Shown here piece by piece: positions 24,001 through 38,150 of a DNA stretch of 64,000 nucleotides (the first letter of the stretch is position 1; each line of letters starts with the position of its first letter). A program made the translations under genes and the position numbers. The notes beneath the pieces are model-generated. The model did not search any database. It saw nothing but the letters and a program-made list of their open reading frames with translations, and was not told the origin of the DNA. Source of the stretch: Marchantia polymorpha subsp. ruderalis. Lineage: Eukaryota > Streptophyta > Marchantiopsida > Marchantiales > Marchantiaceae. The stretch covers positions 15,525,501 through 15,589,500 of the forward strand of contig AP031355.1 of the NCBI GenBank assembly GCA_037833965.1, in the 5' to 3' direction.

Positions 24001-26600
24001 TGATATTGATAGTGTTTGAAAATGAAGAATTTTAAATTTCAAAGAACTTCAAAGAGTAAACATGTACTTGATGCTTGAAATATTTTAAGCCTCATTAAAG
24101 TCAGATTATTTTGTTAAAAAAATTTAAGACATTGCGAAGTTGTTGTTTATGGGCTGTGGTGAGGAAAACTACTTGTGTTGTTACTTATTTGATCAATGGA
24201 GTTTTGTTGTCAAAAAACCTTCAAAAGATCATGATTGTTCAGAATTATATGAACAACATTTTTTGTTTTCAATGCAGTATGTTGCTAAGCTAAGCAAGGA
24301 ATCAAAATGTTGAAATTTGTCTGATTGATCGTGTCAAGTGTGACTACGATTATGATCAAATTGTAGACGGTTTAAAAAAATATCGTGCATAAGTTCAAAT
24401 CTTAAATGTGAGTTCAATTTTTACCAACGATTGAGTAGCAAAAGTGTCTGATATTGAATCAATACAATCAAATTGGCATGACTGACCTCAAATATAGCGA
24501 AGTTGTCTATCGGAATAGAATTAGGTTTCTTTAAGGTTTATGAATGCAATGAATGCTCTATGAATGCAAAGCGCTGTAAACTAGTTAGCAAAAATTGGAA
24601 AATTGATTTCAGTTGTTGCAATATGATTCTTTGTACTTGCAAATTGTTAACACATTCGCTAATATGGTCTAAAATCTTGCTTGCGAAAGAGATCCAACAA
24701 CTAGTGAAAAGATTTAAGCAAATGAATTGCATTTTATCAAATAGATACTTTCAACATCATAAAATTAAATGAGGTGAGGATTTTATAAAATCCACCACAC
24801 GCGGTTTTGTAAATCTTTTGCATCACGATATCAATAAATAAATTATTAAATACAGGTGACAACTCTAGATTAATGATTAATTATATTAGTAACACCATTG
24901 GTTGAAAATTTGATTAACTTGTACTTTCACAACTCACAAAGTACATCAAACAATTTCAAAAATGTACTAAACATGGCAAATTCAGCATGTAGATTAAAAA
25001 ATAAATTGTAATACAGAAAAGATTTTCAAAAAATTATTTTTGATAGAATTGATAACACTCATCAATCCAATATACCCCTTGCAAATCACAAGATGTGTCA
25101 AAGTGCATAGAGAGTCTCATTTACAATGCAAAATCTTTGCAATTTTTTCAACTTATATGATACATACGGTTTTACAATTTAAAAAAACCAAATAATCATT
25201 GAAAAATCCTAGTTTGAAAGTATAATAGACTTCTATCTCATCTTGAACAACATCAACAGCCATTAAAAACTACATTACTTAGACAAAAATTTGCGGCACC
25301 AAATCAAACTACTTTGTTTGATTGATTTGTATACAATAATTGTCAAAGGTTAATTGATTTAAAAAATGACATTGCATTTGTTCAAGATTAATCATCCAAA
25401 TTGCTTTCATGTCAAAGCATTTTGAAAATAATCATGTCAACAATTGAAGCTCTAATGAAAGAAATTATCATGGGAGATTGGCTTTCCATATAATGAAAAA
25501 TAGTTTTGCAATGGTTTACAATCACATCAAAGTACTTAGACTTTTTCTCTGGTGAGAGGTTTTGATATTTTTCCATCTGATTTGGTGGTTGATGCAAAGA
25601 TGCTACGTGTGACTATTAATTTTGAAAAGAGTATACTCAAATGTCTAACATGTTGACAATTTTTTAGCAGAATCTTCACATCCAAAACATAAACGGAATC
25701 GACAGCAAACACTAATGACTTTGAAATATTGAGTATCACAATATGCAATGCAAACATCATATTGAAAGAGGTGTTTCGGCTGAAATAATGTTTTTTGGCC
25801 TCTAGCTTTGCTTGGACACTTTGTAGCGGATACAGTGCAATCCATTCGAGATAAGAGAATGAAGCAAATGACAAACAATGCAATTAGATTACAACTTGAA
25901 ACTACATGGCGGAACTTATAGCTTTTTAGGTCACAAAATCATTAATAGAATCATCAATGATTATTAATTTTTGAAAAACATCATAAAAAATCTTAAGTGA
26001 TAAAAAATATAATTTTCATGATTAAAAAAACTCTCACTGTAGAAAAAATAATCATTGATTTATATATTTAAACTATTCAAGAAAATTTATTTCAGATCTA
26101 GACTTTTTGGTAAGAATCAACGATATATAAATATATATTCTTTCTTCAGCATAAAAACATTATCAATAATAATATAGATTATTACTCCAAAGAATATACA
26201 TACATGCAATATAAATATTTTGAAGTTGATGAATAAATTATCAAAAAAATATCTTATGTTTTTGTCTTTGAAAATAATCATTTGATGAAATATAATTTTT
26301 TTACATGATTTATTAATATTTTATATTTCTTTCAGTTTAAAACTCTATTGTAATTGTTTTGAGGTTTATACCTTTTTTTATTTCATTAGACATAGTTGCA
26401 CTAGACATAGTCACTTTAGTTATCAAGTATTACTTCAAACTATGGATTATCAATGCGCAAAATTGCTACTGTTAAAAAAAAGAAGATTTATAAGCAACAA
26501 TGAGTTCTGTGTTTTTTTTCGTGTTAAGATAATGTTTCAAAGTGTCATTTCACACAATCATAGAGTAAATTACTTGATGGGACCTCGGGGAAACTCAAAA
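24001..26600. other. AT-rich unassigned block
   Basis: Short ORFs (89, 115 and fewer codons) on both strands are not recognised. The sequence has the look of an old, degraded transposable element, but no motif supports a class. Confidence 0.4.
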
Positions 26601-26601
26601 C

Positions 26602-26896
26602 AGGTTTCATTATACTCGATGGGAACCATCGAGGGCCTTGTAGTCCCAACTTCAATGATGTTCTAATACTATATGGGGTTATTCCGAGTAGAACATGAAG
26701 TCACAACAAGACCATATCGGGAATAATTCAGACTCATGGAGCCCGTCGATTTCTTAGACATGGCTGCGAACAAGTCGCTAGAATACTCTGGTCCCCACAA
26801 TGGCGGACACTCCACACTCTATAGAGCTAATCACTAGGTTATAAGAACATAGCTTACGGTGGCCGTCGAATGGGGTCCCATAGTAAAATGAAACCA
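26602..26896. mobile_element. Possible MITE with TIRs of about 35 bp
   Basis: The left end (GGTTTCATTATACT...ATGGGA...ATCGA..GGCC) is mirrored by the right end (GGCCGTCGAATGGGGTCCCAT then AGTAAAATGAAACC). It is about 295 bp long with a GC content above its AT-rich surroundings. No clear target duplication was found. The class is not assigned. Confidence 0.5.
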
Positions 26897-29600
26897 TTTG
26901 GATACATTCAAGAGGATTGAGTTTCCAAAGTTTACCACAAAGTAATTTCCTCCGCACTCATACTGTTGTCTTATTTTTTGTTTTGAATCAGTATACACTA
27001 CCCAGTTTTGATCACATCCATGATCTCAAATGCAATCAAGTAGTTATTGTCTATATACTCATAACTGAAATATATTATATATGTTGGTCTGAAACTTGAA
27101 TACACAACTTGAATTCAATCAATTAGGGCTTATTCTTAAACCCTGAATTGACGCGGAGAGCTTCTACCATATTATTTCTTAGCTAGTATGTTCAGCCCTA
27201 GTATGACAAACATATTCAATTTGGGGTCAACTCATATCCTGTTAACTGCAGTAAATTCAGCTACAGTTACCAGGATATGAGTTGATCCCAACAACTGTAT
27301 AGCTTTAAGGTTACTGGTAACTAATCTTATTAGGCTAACCTAATTAGGCTAATCCAACCATGTTCAAGGCAAACGTTTAAATTGCATGATATGAATTTTC
27401 CGATTATCATTTCAAACCTTACATGATGTACGTACAGTGAAAGTCCAGTGTGGATGTAGATAATTAAATATCTTAATAATCTCTAAGGGAGTTATGCAAA
27501 ACATCTTTGATGAAGTCCAAGGTAGTTGTAGGCGGTGATGTTGTTTGAATATACTCACTGGACATAAATAATAGAATCTCGTTTGGGCATTATTGAGAGC
27601 CGGCATCAGTTGCTGTGAGATTCCTAATCTGACTGCCCAACGACTTGCTGAGAGCTAAAAAGCTCATATCACTATAAATAGAGAGCCCGAATCTATAGTA
27701 CAATAAGCACAAAAAATGGAGTCAACACGAGAGGGAGCACTACAATCATAGCAAAGAAAAAGAAGAAAATTTGATATCAAACCAATAGCTGCCACCGAAC
27801 ATGCAAGTAATTATGTTCTAATGAGCTCCATTATACATTTGATGCCATTGTGTGTGGATAGAAGTGCTTGGTTAACTTCTTCAGTTATTTAAAAACTAAT
27901 AGCAGCTTTGAGAATGATGTTGAGTGAAACAGAAAATTTCATTCTCAGCTCTTGACATTGTACGCCGAATGGATACTGTCAGAAGAACTTGATATGCATA
28001 GTGTACACTACCTCAGTCTTAGGAAATCTGCCGTTTTGAGGGTGGAAGTCACTCCAATCTTAAAGTTTATCTCATTTTTCAGTTGCATGTATGCTCAAAT
28101 TTTCTACCATGCAGATATGCAAATTAGATGAAACCGTGATTCTCAACCGTTAGGAGTAGTGAACAGCACAAGCTTTCACAACTCGCTTCATGTCTTTTAG
28201 ATACTGATCGTTCTTTACTGGATATGAAGTCAATAGCATGACATGAAATGAGTTATAAACATAAGGCTCAGTCCAGAAACTTCCTCCGATCATGACTTCA
28301 AACATGGGGAGGTGAACTGTTAAGATCTCATAGACGTACACCTCTGGATTCTGTGAAATTGTGATATCGAATACATCGATCACTGTTTGTGTGAAGGTTT
28401 ATCACGACGTAGATATTTATATTAGGTGCAACTCTCATCGAGATCCAGCATATACAGAGGGCATCAGGGTATGTCGAATAGACGTCTACCGTTTTCCATT
28501 CTGTAAATAGTGGCTTACGAAGTGATGGAGCCATTATTTACGAAGACCCCCTTAGTGATTCCGAGGCTGGAGACAAGCTTTTGATGCTATCATGTAGTCT
28601 ACATGTAGGCCGGCATTTTATCCTCTACTCTGGTCAGGGTCCTGGAGCTTCATCTGAACTCAAATTGTTTAGTCGAAGGAGAGTGCTCACTGTGTATCGT
28701 CAGAGCAATATTCTTACACTGTGAGCTTTAAGAGGGAGGATGTTAGTGCATGTCAAAAAGGTTTCAGTAGACCTCAAAAGGATACGAAAGAATGTAGTGA
28801 CGACTACGGACGACTGTTTTAGATATGATCGGGATTCGGCCAAGTCATTGTACCACTGAGCTTAGAATGTCTAATCATATGACATGCAGGTCACCTTAGA
28901 AAATGCAGGTGGAAGGTTGCCAAGCTGCCACCAAGTCCCGTTCCCAGCGATGGAACTGTAAAATGTAGTAATATATGAGCTTCGAAAGTCAATAGTCCTT
29001 CTTTTTGCGTATGAGATTCATAAACATTGACCTATAACGCCAATTTTTTAAACAGATTTACCTTGTTGACATCACAAGTCCAAACTCGAAGAATGAGGAA
29101 TATAAAAATTCTCCACTATAGTTTTGCTATTTTGTCAGTCGCAGCTGATACTTGACAAATTCCTTTCCTGATAGCTAGCGAGCAAAACACATGATCACCA
29201 TAAAGGTCAAATGAAGCGAGGAACTAGGAGAACTGTCAACTATGAAAATAGACCTGGTTTCACCGTGACTTGTAGTTTATTACAGGTGAGAAGCGAATGA
29301 GAGATGCATATAAATAGATTTCCGCACAGTTCATATGAAAGTCAGCACAGTTAATATGAAAGTAAGTGAGTACGTGTGCGTTAGCTCTACTTAACAGGTA
29401 GGTTTTGTTGCGTATATCAAGGAAAGAAGAATCTTGATCCACATGTATCCATTGCAAATGCGTTGATAACTCTGGTGTTTCAATTAGATAATTAGAACCA
29501 TAAGGAGACAAAGTAATAGACAATTATTTTATAGCATTATAAAAAACCAATAATCTTCAAATTTCAGCCAATAGCAGATCTTCTGCTATTGTATAGGGTT
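26897..29600. other. Unassigned region
   Basis: Only short ORFs, the longest 87 codons, on either strand and none recognised. There is no splice structure I can support. Confidence 0.4.
27223..27289. repeat. Near-perfect hairpin, 18-bp arms
   Basis: GGGTCAACTCATATCCTG on the left pairs with CAGGATATGAGTTGATCCC on the right (one extra base). An inner AACTG/CAGTT pair and a loop of about 17 nt complete it. Confidence 0.85.
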
Positions 29601-29609
29601 TAAAGTGTG

Positions 29610-29614
<5 letters not shown>

Positions 29615-29653
<39 letters not shown>
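29615..29653. repeat. (TA)n microsatellite
   Basis: A 39-bp uninterrupted TA run. Confidence 0.98.
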
Positions 29654-29656
<3 letters not shown>

Positions 29657-32600
29657 TGTATTGTTAGACTTTTTTGTTGACATGTTTTACAATATTTTAC
29701 ATAGGTGGTGATGTCTTGCATACAACTTGGCCAAAAGTAACTTCAAGATGATCTTCTTAATTCCTGCAAGATCATTAGTTACATGATGTGACTCTCTTAA
29801 CACTTGGAAAGCAACATATGAGGGTCTTCAAATCTCTTCATAGTAGACTTTGATCTTCTATGGAACTGTGATTTATCATTGTAATCCTTATGTATGGTCC
29901 CAGATAGCTCGGTTAAGAATTTCCAATCATTTTGAATGATTTTTCAATTCCATGTTGCGAAAAATGCACAAATAATATATCAATACTTATGGTTTTCTTC
30001 CACATACACGATATCATTTTGAAACATTCTTTCTATTTCGTTCTATATACATGTTGTTTAAGTGTTACTTGTGAGTATTTGAAAACCAATCATACAATTT
30101 TGTGATTTGTTTCAAACATCAACCGCTTATCTATAATATAACGTCTCCCATATTTGATAGTCTTCACGAATGATACCTCTTACCTTCTTTGGGGATAAAT
30201 ATAAATTCATCAAAAATTTTCTTTTCAAGCTAAACTTGATGTCAAAAATCGTCATATTTGTGGTTATAACACTCTTTCTACTCTTAAAAATGAAGTTGAA
30301 ACAAGTTTTGCCGTTCTACATGTATCCTATCATTTAGAATCTGATGCACGTAAAAGCGCATATTTCAAAGCCTGAAATACCATCTTTTGAGTTGAATGAG
30401 TCAAGTATAAGAGATTTGTGAAACTCCTCAGCTATTAAAGCCGATAAAATATAGAAAATTAGAATTTTGAGCTCAAAACTTTGAACACTAGGGTTTGAAT
30501 GACTTTTAGCTTAGTATTGATAACCGGATTGCCCTATGTAAATCACCTATTTAATCTATTTTGATTTATATTCAATCAAATTAAACTCATGTTTGAAATT
30601 TTTGAAACTAACTAGATTACGTTCAATAAGTATTATTTTTATTGTAGATGGTTTCATGATCTTCTATGAACTATTCAAGTTATTATCTAATTTAAAGGTG
30701 GATAGATTAGTTTAGTAAATTAAATAAATACCATTCAAAGGAATATGTATTTGTACTAGGTGTAGTGATTAATTAATTGACACAACAAAAAACTCAGATT
30801 TTTCATTTTTAGTTTATTTATATATATATTCTTGTCTATATCTTAAGCACTATTTTTTGATTTATTTATACTCTTTTTTTAAAATAATTATGATTTACTT
30901 GTCCTATTCAAATTGAATGCACGTACAATCACATAGATTCGTATAGTTTCTCCAAAAACAACAATTAAAGCTACTTATTGCGACACACTAGCTTTGTATA
31001 TACAGTTGAATCAAACAAACCTTCTTTTTTTACTTGCATTACTCTAGTTATTGCATATTGATAAAGGATGATAAATAAAATATTTCTTGATAAGGTGTTT
31101 CCTTTCGTTTTCTGTCCTTTTTCTTCTTATTTTAGAGTTAAGGAAAAAACATCCAATTCTTTTAAAAGATGCGAGTTTATTATTCATGTATAAAAGCGAA
31201 TATTTACATCAATTTCTAATATAAAAACACATATTTATGTTATATGTTACATAACATATATAGAGGTGATATTGAAAATATAGACGTATCACCACGTTCA
31301 TATCGAAAGATCCTCTGAAATGATTATGATTTTCTTCATCTGTACACCTCAGAATTTTTTACCTTCCATCCAAGTCATCTAAAAAAAAAGTATCGTAGTG
31401 AGCTTGTCAAATCTCTTTTCACTTTAATAATTCCTTGTGTCATGTAATCTTCAAATTCTTATTTTTAGAGATGATCTTGCCATAACAATGAGCGCTTCAT
31501 GACATCTAGTTGATTCTCGCTTGAATGGATTAGTTGGTTCTAAGAAGGTAAAATAGTAAATGAAAAGAGTAATACGATGTAAAGATACATTTCCTAACCA
31601 GAAAGCAAAGTTGTCACAATGTAGTAGTATAGTTCGTGGAAGCGAGATCCAGAACCCCACACATTATGTCGGGGGTAGGCGCAGAGCGAAAACGAAAATG
31701 GAGATTTATATTCTAGAGATTAGTTTGGTTCAATACGTCAACCTACGCTTTAATGCTCTCTATTTGTGCATTTGGCCAGATTATGTCCTCGTTTGCATCT
31801 TTTTCTAGCCAATCCCTACTTTGCAGAAAGAGATGCAGATAACAAGTTTTATTAAGCTCGTGACTCTATCAACATTCTCTAATTTAGTCATGTTTATTTT
31901 TCATCTGTCAAACTGAAACAATATTCTTTCTTATAGAAGACATTCATCCCGTTTCCTTCTATTCCCACTTTTCCTCCTTTCAATCAAATTGATAGTTTGT
32001 GAAACAAGGATCGGATGATTGTTAATTTGCAAATTGTCATATGTCATGTTAGATTTATAAAAGGAGACCTCGTGAGCATCCTTTTGGAGGTCTACCGGAG
32101 GTCTACGAAACTCGGGCTTGAAAAACTTCATTGCAGTATGTTCATATTTTTAATAATTGTAGCATTGTTTCAACTACCTACCTAATTTGCCTACTCCTCT
32201 TGATGTTTTTTATTGAAGAAGGTTTGATTTGAGTACTCTACCATTCATTTTGGTTGGAATAAAATCTCCCATGTTGCTTATGTTTCCTGACTCCATAAGC
32301 ATTATTTATTTTACTGATTTGTAAAAACATATAACTCTTCACATTGGCTTTACGTTGTGCACACAAAGAAACTTTACATCAGGGTTTGTGGATCGTCTTG
32401 AACCTTCTTGGTTTATCTTCTCGAATAATCAATTCAATATCAACTTGAAACATTTCGTTTCTTATATCATCTAAGTTTCTACAGTCTTATTGAGTAGAAA
32501 TTAGGAATATGTAGTACTAAAATCTTATTATAAATGCAATCCACATGAGATATACATGTTAGTTGATACTTCTCTTGTAACACTCATCCATTTTCTACAA

Positions 32601-32700
32601 GCAACATGAGTTGGTGCAATTCATACTAAAGAAATCATGTTAGTCGATGATACTTATGATATTCAAGTAACAGTGTAGACTATACAATCGAGAAATATTA
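29654..32700. other. AT-rich block, probable retroelement remains
   Basis: Stop-ridden AT-rich DNA. Minus-strand fragments near 29700-30300 weakly recall gypsy integrase segments, but not enough for a call. No ORF above 82 codons. Confidence 0.35.
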
Positions 32701-34020
32701 TATATATTAGTTGGAGCAGGACACATTTCTCGTTGTCATGCTATTGGGGTCTATACACTTCCTACCCCTCTGGTTTCATCCTTATGCAACTCGAATGGGG
32801 TCCTTTCATACTCTTTCCTCTCTTACTCGCTCCTCTTAAATATCTTGATGGATAACATAAACTACAAAACATAGCCAATCCTTTCTCCCCTAGCCATGAG
32901 CATTTACTGTGTACTTTGCATTGGTTGTACATAACAAGATATAAGAATACTGCCAAAGTGTATGTTAGAGACCAAAAATCCTCGGATGGATCTCGCGAAG
33001 AAATACACGGTTTGGTATACCTTCTAATCAAGCGGTAACATTTTTATCAGAAGAGGGAGTATCGCTTTCCTCTTTCCTTGCCTTTGAGCTCGGGATTTTA
33101 ATCAACGCTGTCGGCCTTTCTTGTACGAATTCCTATGATCCTTTCATGCCTTGGATCGGGTGATTATTGTTCTCCATATTCTGACTGTTTGTGTCTAGGC
33201 CCGAGCTAGGATATTTCTCAAGAATATCGAAGTGGTAGCCGTCAGAAAAGTGTACATCTTTACACGTCAAATGAATCTGCTTCCCTTCCTTTGCTTGCGG
33301 TGCTGACAAATCTCTTACAGGATTATGTGCCACACGGAGAGCATTAGTGAGCACGAGGCATTCGCTTTGAAAAACTAATCCGATGGAAACTGCAGGAGAC
33401 TTCGTTACCATGACGCCACGATGCCCGTGATGCGAGTGACGGGCGGCTTGGTGGCAGCCGGCGCTTCAGAGCTTCATCTCAAGTTCAAGTCGGGCAGCTG
33501 AGCTTAAACAAAGTCTCGGAGGCGTGGACCGCCAGTCGGACTGATCCATCAGCCAAGTGTGACGCCCATGAGTCAGAGGCCACCTGTCCTTCTGGGAGAA
33601 CGCCACTTGTCCATCCTTGAGACGGTTCACTGGATCGAGGAAACGTTGCCCTGCGAAAAGCTAACGAAGGAAAGTTGTAGAAACGAAGGTCACGTCTCAG
33701 ACGAAGGGCATGCGCTCGAGCATCGCTCTGCGATTTCACGATCCGGTTGGTTGGTTGGTTGGTGGTCGTCAGCGACTGGCCAGCTCTGGACAGCCCAGAG
33801 ACGAGGCGTGCTCGTAGCTCTCGGGGATGGCAGTCTAATTTCGGGCGCAAGCATTCGCATAACCACGCACACAAACGGGAACTCGAGCCGTAAACGACAC
33901 AAGCCCAAAACCTCACCGCAAAGTCGCCTAAGACTTCGGCTGAAGCGCCTTCACCTTCCGCAGAATCATCGTAATTTAAAATGTGGAGGCGAGATCGCAA
34001 CAGAATTCACTCTAGAGTAA
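32700..34020. other. Unassigned region
   Basis: Minus-strand ORFs at 32762-33031 and 33133-33411 and a GC-rich 171-codon ORF at 33485-34000 resemble no family I know. A GGTT run lies near 33744-33762. These may be parts of an unknown gene or chance. Confidence 0.3.
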
Positions 34021-36900
34021 CTTCTTGTCTTTGTCGAGCTGAAGCCGAGGAGACAAGACTAGACTGGCCGGACGTAACTTCATCTTGCGCTCTGTGTCGG
34101 GCATAAGTGTATGAAGGCAACAACTGATCAGTGTCTCAGAGATCAGCTGCTGGTGGAATGGCACTCAACTCACCAACTTGCACCGAGTGATGGCGGAAGA
34201 CTGCTGTACTGTAGTGTTGGTACGTACCTGCAAAGGTTCTAAGCAGATCCCCAACAGCAGTACAATAATACTGGGGAAAACCATTGCTTCCTTTTTCCGT
34301 ACATGTAGCAGATTGATTGTGTAGAGGCGCTCCGAGATACGATCTGGGGCTGTCAGCGGACTGATGTCTCGCTTGACGGCTCGAGAGACAACACTATCGT
34401 CAGGTTAAGAATCGGAGGACGATGAGGTTATGATCCACCCACCAATGGAAGGGACTGTCTCAGTGGAGGTGGGAAGATGAGTAGTAACCGAAGATTTACC
34501 TGCATCTACCTTTCGCAGTGGTGCTGTAAACTCTTTCCGCACGCACTACGAATTCAGTTGTTAATTTACACAATGCAAGGGTTCTTTCTAATTCCAGATT
34601 CCTTGCTGTACCTTTGCAACACGTGCTTGCAGAGATCTCTGGTCCCTGGTAGTCGCTTCTGCTTCATTTATTACAGAACTGCTGTTAGTTTTTCCCTGAA
34701 CCCTACCACATGAGCACGGCGGAATTCACCTTTGGTAATCGAAACTCTGCGGCCCCGTCTCCTTCATCTTCGGTGTGTCAGTCTTTTTCTACATATTTCG
34801 CAATCATGGGGTGTGTAGCTATTCCTAAATATACTCAAACGCTCAGAAGTGAACACAATCAGTATTAAAAGTGTTCAAGATGGAGGCATTCATCCCCATG
34901 ACGCCAACGGAGTTTCAGAGCAAGACTCTGGTGGGTAACATGTGTTCTTATGGTTTAACTGTAAACAAAGACTTACACATATCTGCTATTACAATGACCG
35001 GCTACATTCTGTTAGCTTGGGAACATTCGCTTCCGTGCTCATATTCTGGTGTTTTTGAAACTTGGTCGTGCTTACACGCAGTTAAGAGATCGTGGAAGAG
35101 GAATGAAATGCAGCAGTCACGGGAGTTTTCCACTGATTTACGGAACGTCCTGTCCACCGACGACAATGGTGCAGCAAGACGATGATGCAGAGATTGCATA
35201 ATTCGGCTCAGACCATATTGATCAGTGTTCATGTTTCACCTTTGGGGACCACACAGGGGAAGGGGGACAAAGCGACCGCGCATTCTACAGCGATGATCCA
35301 CAGCTCGTATAATTGGGTTCATATCACATTTATCCGTATTCATGTTTTACCTTTGAGATCTATAAAGAGGAAGAGGGATGAAGAGCACCGTCCCTTCTAA
35401 GCATCAGAAGCTCCAGTAGCAATCACTAGATTATACACGTTTAACAACAAAATTGTCCAGCCATGGTCCCGGGAGGATAAGGAGATTAAGACAAGGTTCT
35501 CAGAAGCACAGGACTGAATCTTGTTTTACGCGTGGAATGCTTTCTTTACACCTGAAGATAAATTCTCGAGCTTAAGAGGATAGATCACCAGTTGAGGACA
35601 GAGTCACTTATACCGACTTCGAGGATAAATCGGAGCAAAAGAAGCTCGAATGCTCGAATGCTCGAAAGAAAATTCTGATTTCATCTCAGAATGTTCTGGA
35701 TCGGTAATACCCAGAAGTCTCGAGAAGAAACAGACTTGCTGCTGGCTTCAACCAAACTTCCAGCTTAGTGAAAAAAATTGCTCGAGAAGAAACAGCCTTG
35801 CTGCTTGGCTTCAACCAAACTTCCAGCCTAGTGAAAAAAATTGCTTCGAGCTACGTCACCTTCCACTCTGTAAACTGAGATCTTCCACTCTGTAAACCAG
35901 AAGTAAGACGAACTGTATGAACTGGAGAGGCGGAGAAGGACCCGAGAGTGACAAGAAGTCAAGACAGCCAGCCCCGGAACACGAAGCAGCCTTCGAGCTT
36001 TAATATCTGGCGGAAACAGAGCCTGGGAAGACGAGAATCGCCAATGTCGACATAACAATGATTCCAGCTAGCAAGCAGTTCACGACTGGCGCGACGTATG
36101 ATGGTGCAAAGCGCACATTTTAAACAAGGGTTGCGAAGAGCAGGAGCTACTCGCCGATTGCAGCTCAGATTCAAGAGGTGGAGAAGTGTCCGACTTTGCT
36201 GCTGCAACAGGGAAAGCGAGACGGCTTCGACGCTCTGGCCGAGCAGTAGTCCGGACCAGCGTTACAGGAACAGTCGGAGGCGCAGCTAAGGTCGTTGGAC
36301 GAGCAGCATCAATGCCAGGGCAGGCAGGCAGGGCGGGCGTGGCAGGCAGGCTCGCCGGCTGCTCAGCGAGCAGAGCCGAGCCGAGACCCGAGCTGTATAC
36401 AAGAGCATGAGAGACCCGAGCGCAGCGGCCGTGCTGGTGGTCATGCATATGGTTAGCCGGAGCTGAAGATCGTGGGATCCGGGAACATGAGATTTTATTA
36501 GTCAAGAATGTCCGCACTGCGAGATTTGCCCTCGTAAAAACTCTGCCGAGGAGGAGCGCACTCGACACCCCATGATTGTCGTCTTCCTTTACTACAAGCT
36601 TTCACAAACAAGCAACCGAAGACGTGTTCCTGATCTCTACAAGTGACGAGCACTGTTTCGTGCGGCCCGGCCCCTTCACTCGCAACTGTGGAATCGTGTC
36701 CCCACGGTCCGGTCTGCCGACTAGTGACATGTGCGACTACAGACCCGTGAGAAGATTCCTGTGCTACGAGGTAAAATTATCCGTCGACCACTTGCGCCCA
36801 GGCACCTGTTTCGGGGTTCAGCCGCATGTGCAAGCAAGCGAGCAATCGTGGTTCTGTGATCGCATTCGTAACCTGAGAATCGCTCCATCCGTCCGTGCTC
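34021..36900. other. Unassigned region with local duplication
   Basis: No gene recognised. Overlapping ORFs at 36080-36568 (minus) and 36576-36908 (plus) lie in GC-rich DNA, where long chance ORFs are common. The region contains the 62-bp tandem duplication and a diverged local repeat at about 35229 and 35338 (TTCATGTTTYACCTTTG). Confidence 0.35.
35719..35843. repeat. 62-bp tandem duplication, two units
   Basis: Units begin CTCGAGAAGAAACAG at 35719 and 35781 and differ at a few positions plus one inserted T. Confidence 0.9.
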
Positions 36901-36911
36901 TGGAGTGAGCG

Positions 36912-36942
36912 AGGGAAGGAGGGAAGGTGGGAAGGAGGGAGG
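36912..36942 (+). repeat. G-run array, G-quadruplex potential
   Basis: Repeated GGGAAGG/GGGAGG units give at least four runs of three G. Confidence 0.75.
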
Positions 36943-37813
36943 CGAGAGCATCCATCCGCCTGCTCTTGATCCTATCGAGGAGGCGTAGTTTGTCAACCGC
37001 CGCAGGCCCATCCATGGCTTACCACATAATCTATTTCGTCGATGCATGATCAGCGAGCGACGATGCGGGGCTCCCAAGGCAAAAGGCAGACGCACGGAAT
37101 AAAAGCGCGACGCAACCACATTGACGAAGGTACGACGCAAAAGGACCGCAGCCGATGGTTGACAAACGAGGCAGGCGCAAGCGAGAGGAGGAATCCGTGG
37201 CAGGTGTAATGTGCCCTTCGACCCTCGAGGGCATCATGGCAGGCACAAGATGCCGGGCTACAAGCCCCTGTGCCCCCCTCCCTCCCTCCCTGCGCAACCC
37301 AGGCATGGACATCTAACCCCGTACCCCAGCCCTGAGGGCGCCGGGGCGCATCTGCGGGGACCCAAGCGGGCCAATTAACAATGCGCCTTATACGATGCGG
37401 CCCATTCCCTTGCTTATACTCGCGGCCATAGGCCAGATGAGGTCAAACACCCACAATTAGGTGGACCGGACTTGCGAAGGAGTGTGGAATCTTCCTCCCT
37501 CCAACCCAGACTCTCGCGGCGAATGAGCATGCCCAAGGCCCGGATTAATTATTCATTCATATAAATATGTATGAACGTATTTACTCGTTTCTAATTTCGC
37601 TGTACATGGCGAGGGAAATGGGCGGACCGCGGGAGGAATAAAAAAGTCAAAAACAGGAGCTGCGAAAAGCATAGAAAACTGAACCCTTTTCCTTTGGACA
37701 CACTGGCAAAAGTCAATTTCCTGGTCACCAAGTCGTGCGGAAACACTTTCAACAGATCAGATTCAGGAAGAGCAGCAGCGGCAGCAGTAGCACCAGGCTT
37801 AAGTATGAAGCGA

Positions 37814-37875
37814 AGGGGAGGGCGAGGAAGGGAAGGGGAGGGGGAGGGGAGGGGAGGGGAGGGGATGGGATGGGA
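37814..37875 (+). repeat. Long G-run array upstream of ROCO gene
   Basis: A purine-only tract of GGGGAG/GGGGAT units with more than six runs of three to five G. It lies about 500 bp upstream of the ROCO start codon and could form stacked G-quadruplexes. Confidence 0.8.
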
Positions 37876-38150
37876 GTGCAGTGCAGAGCAGTGCAAGTGG
37901 AGGGCCATGAATGTGCACAGGAGCTCTAGGACATTAGGTTGAGGCGAGCGTGGATGGATCGATCCATCTGCGCTGCGCCTCCCTCCTTCTTAGATCTCTC
38001 TGCTCGTGTTTCCACATGCAGATTTGCACTCGTCCTGCGATCGCAGTCAAGGATTTCTTGTCGCCACACGCGAGTAGTCCGTGTTAAAGAGGCCATCAAT
38101 GTCCTGGGTTCGGTCCACCTTCCGTTCTGCGTCTGGTCTTGCCGCGGGCT

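Noticed and set aside
24503..25883. ORFs considered as hAT or gypsy relics
   Set aside because: No motif was strong enough in any frame to name a transposase or polymerase.
33485..34000. 171-codon minus-strand ORF overlapping a 153-codon plus-strand ORF
   Set aside because: Both lie in GC-rich DNA, overlap fully, and neither resembles a family. At best a weak candidate.
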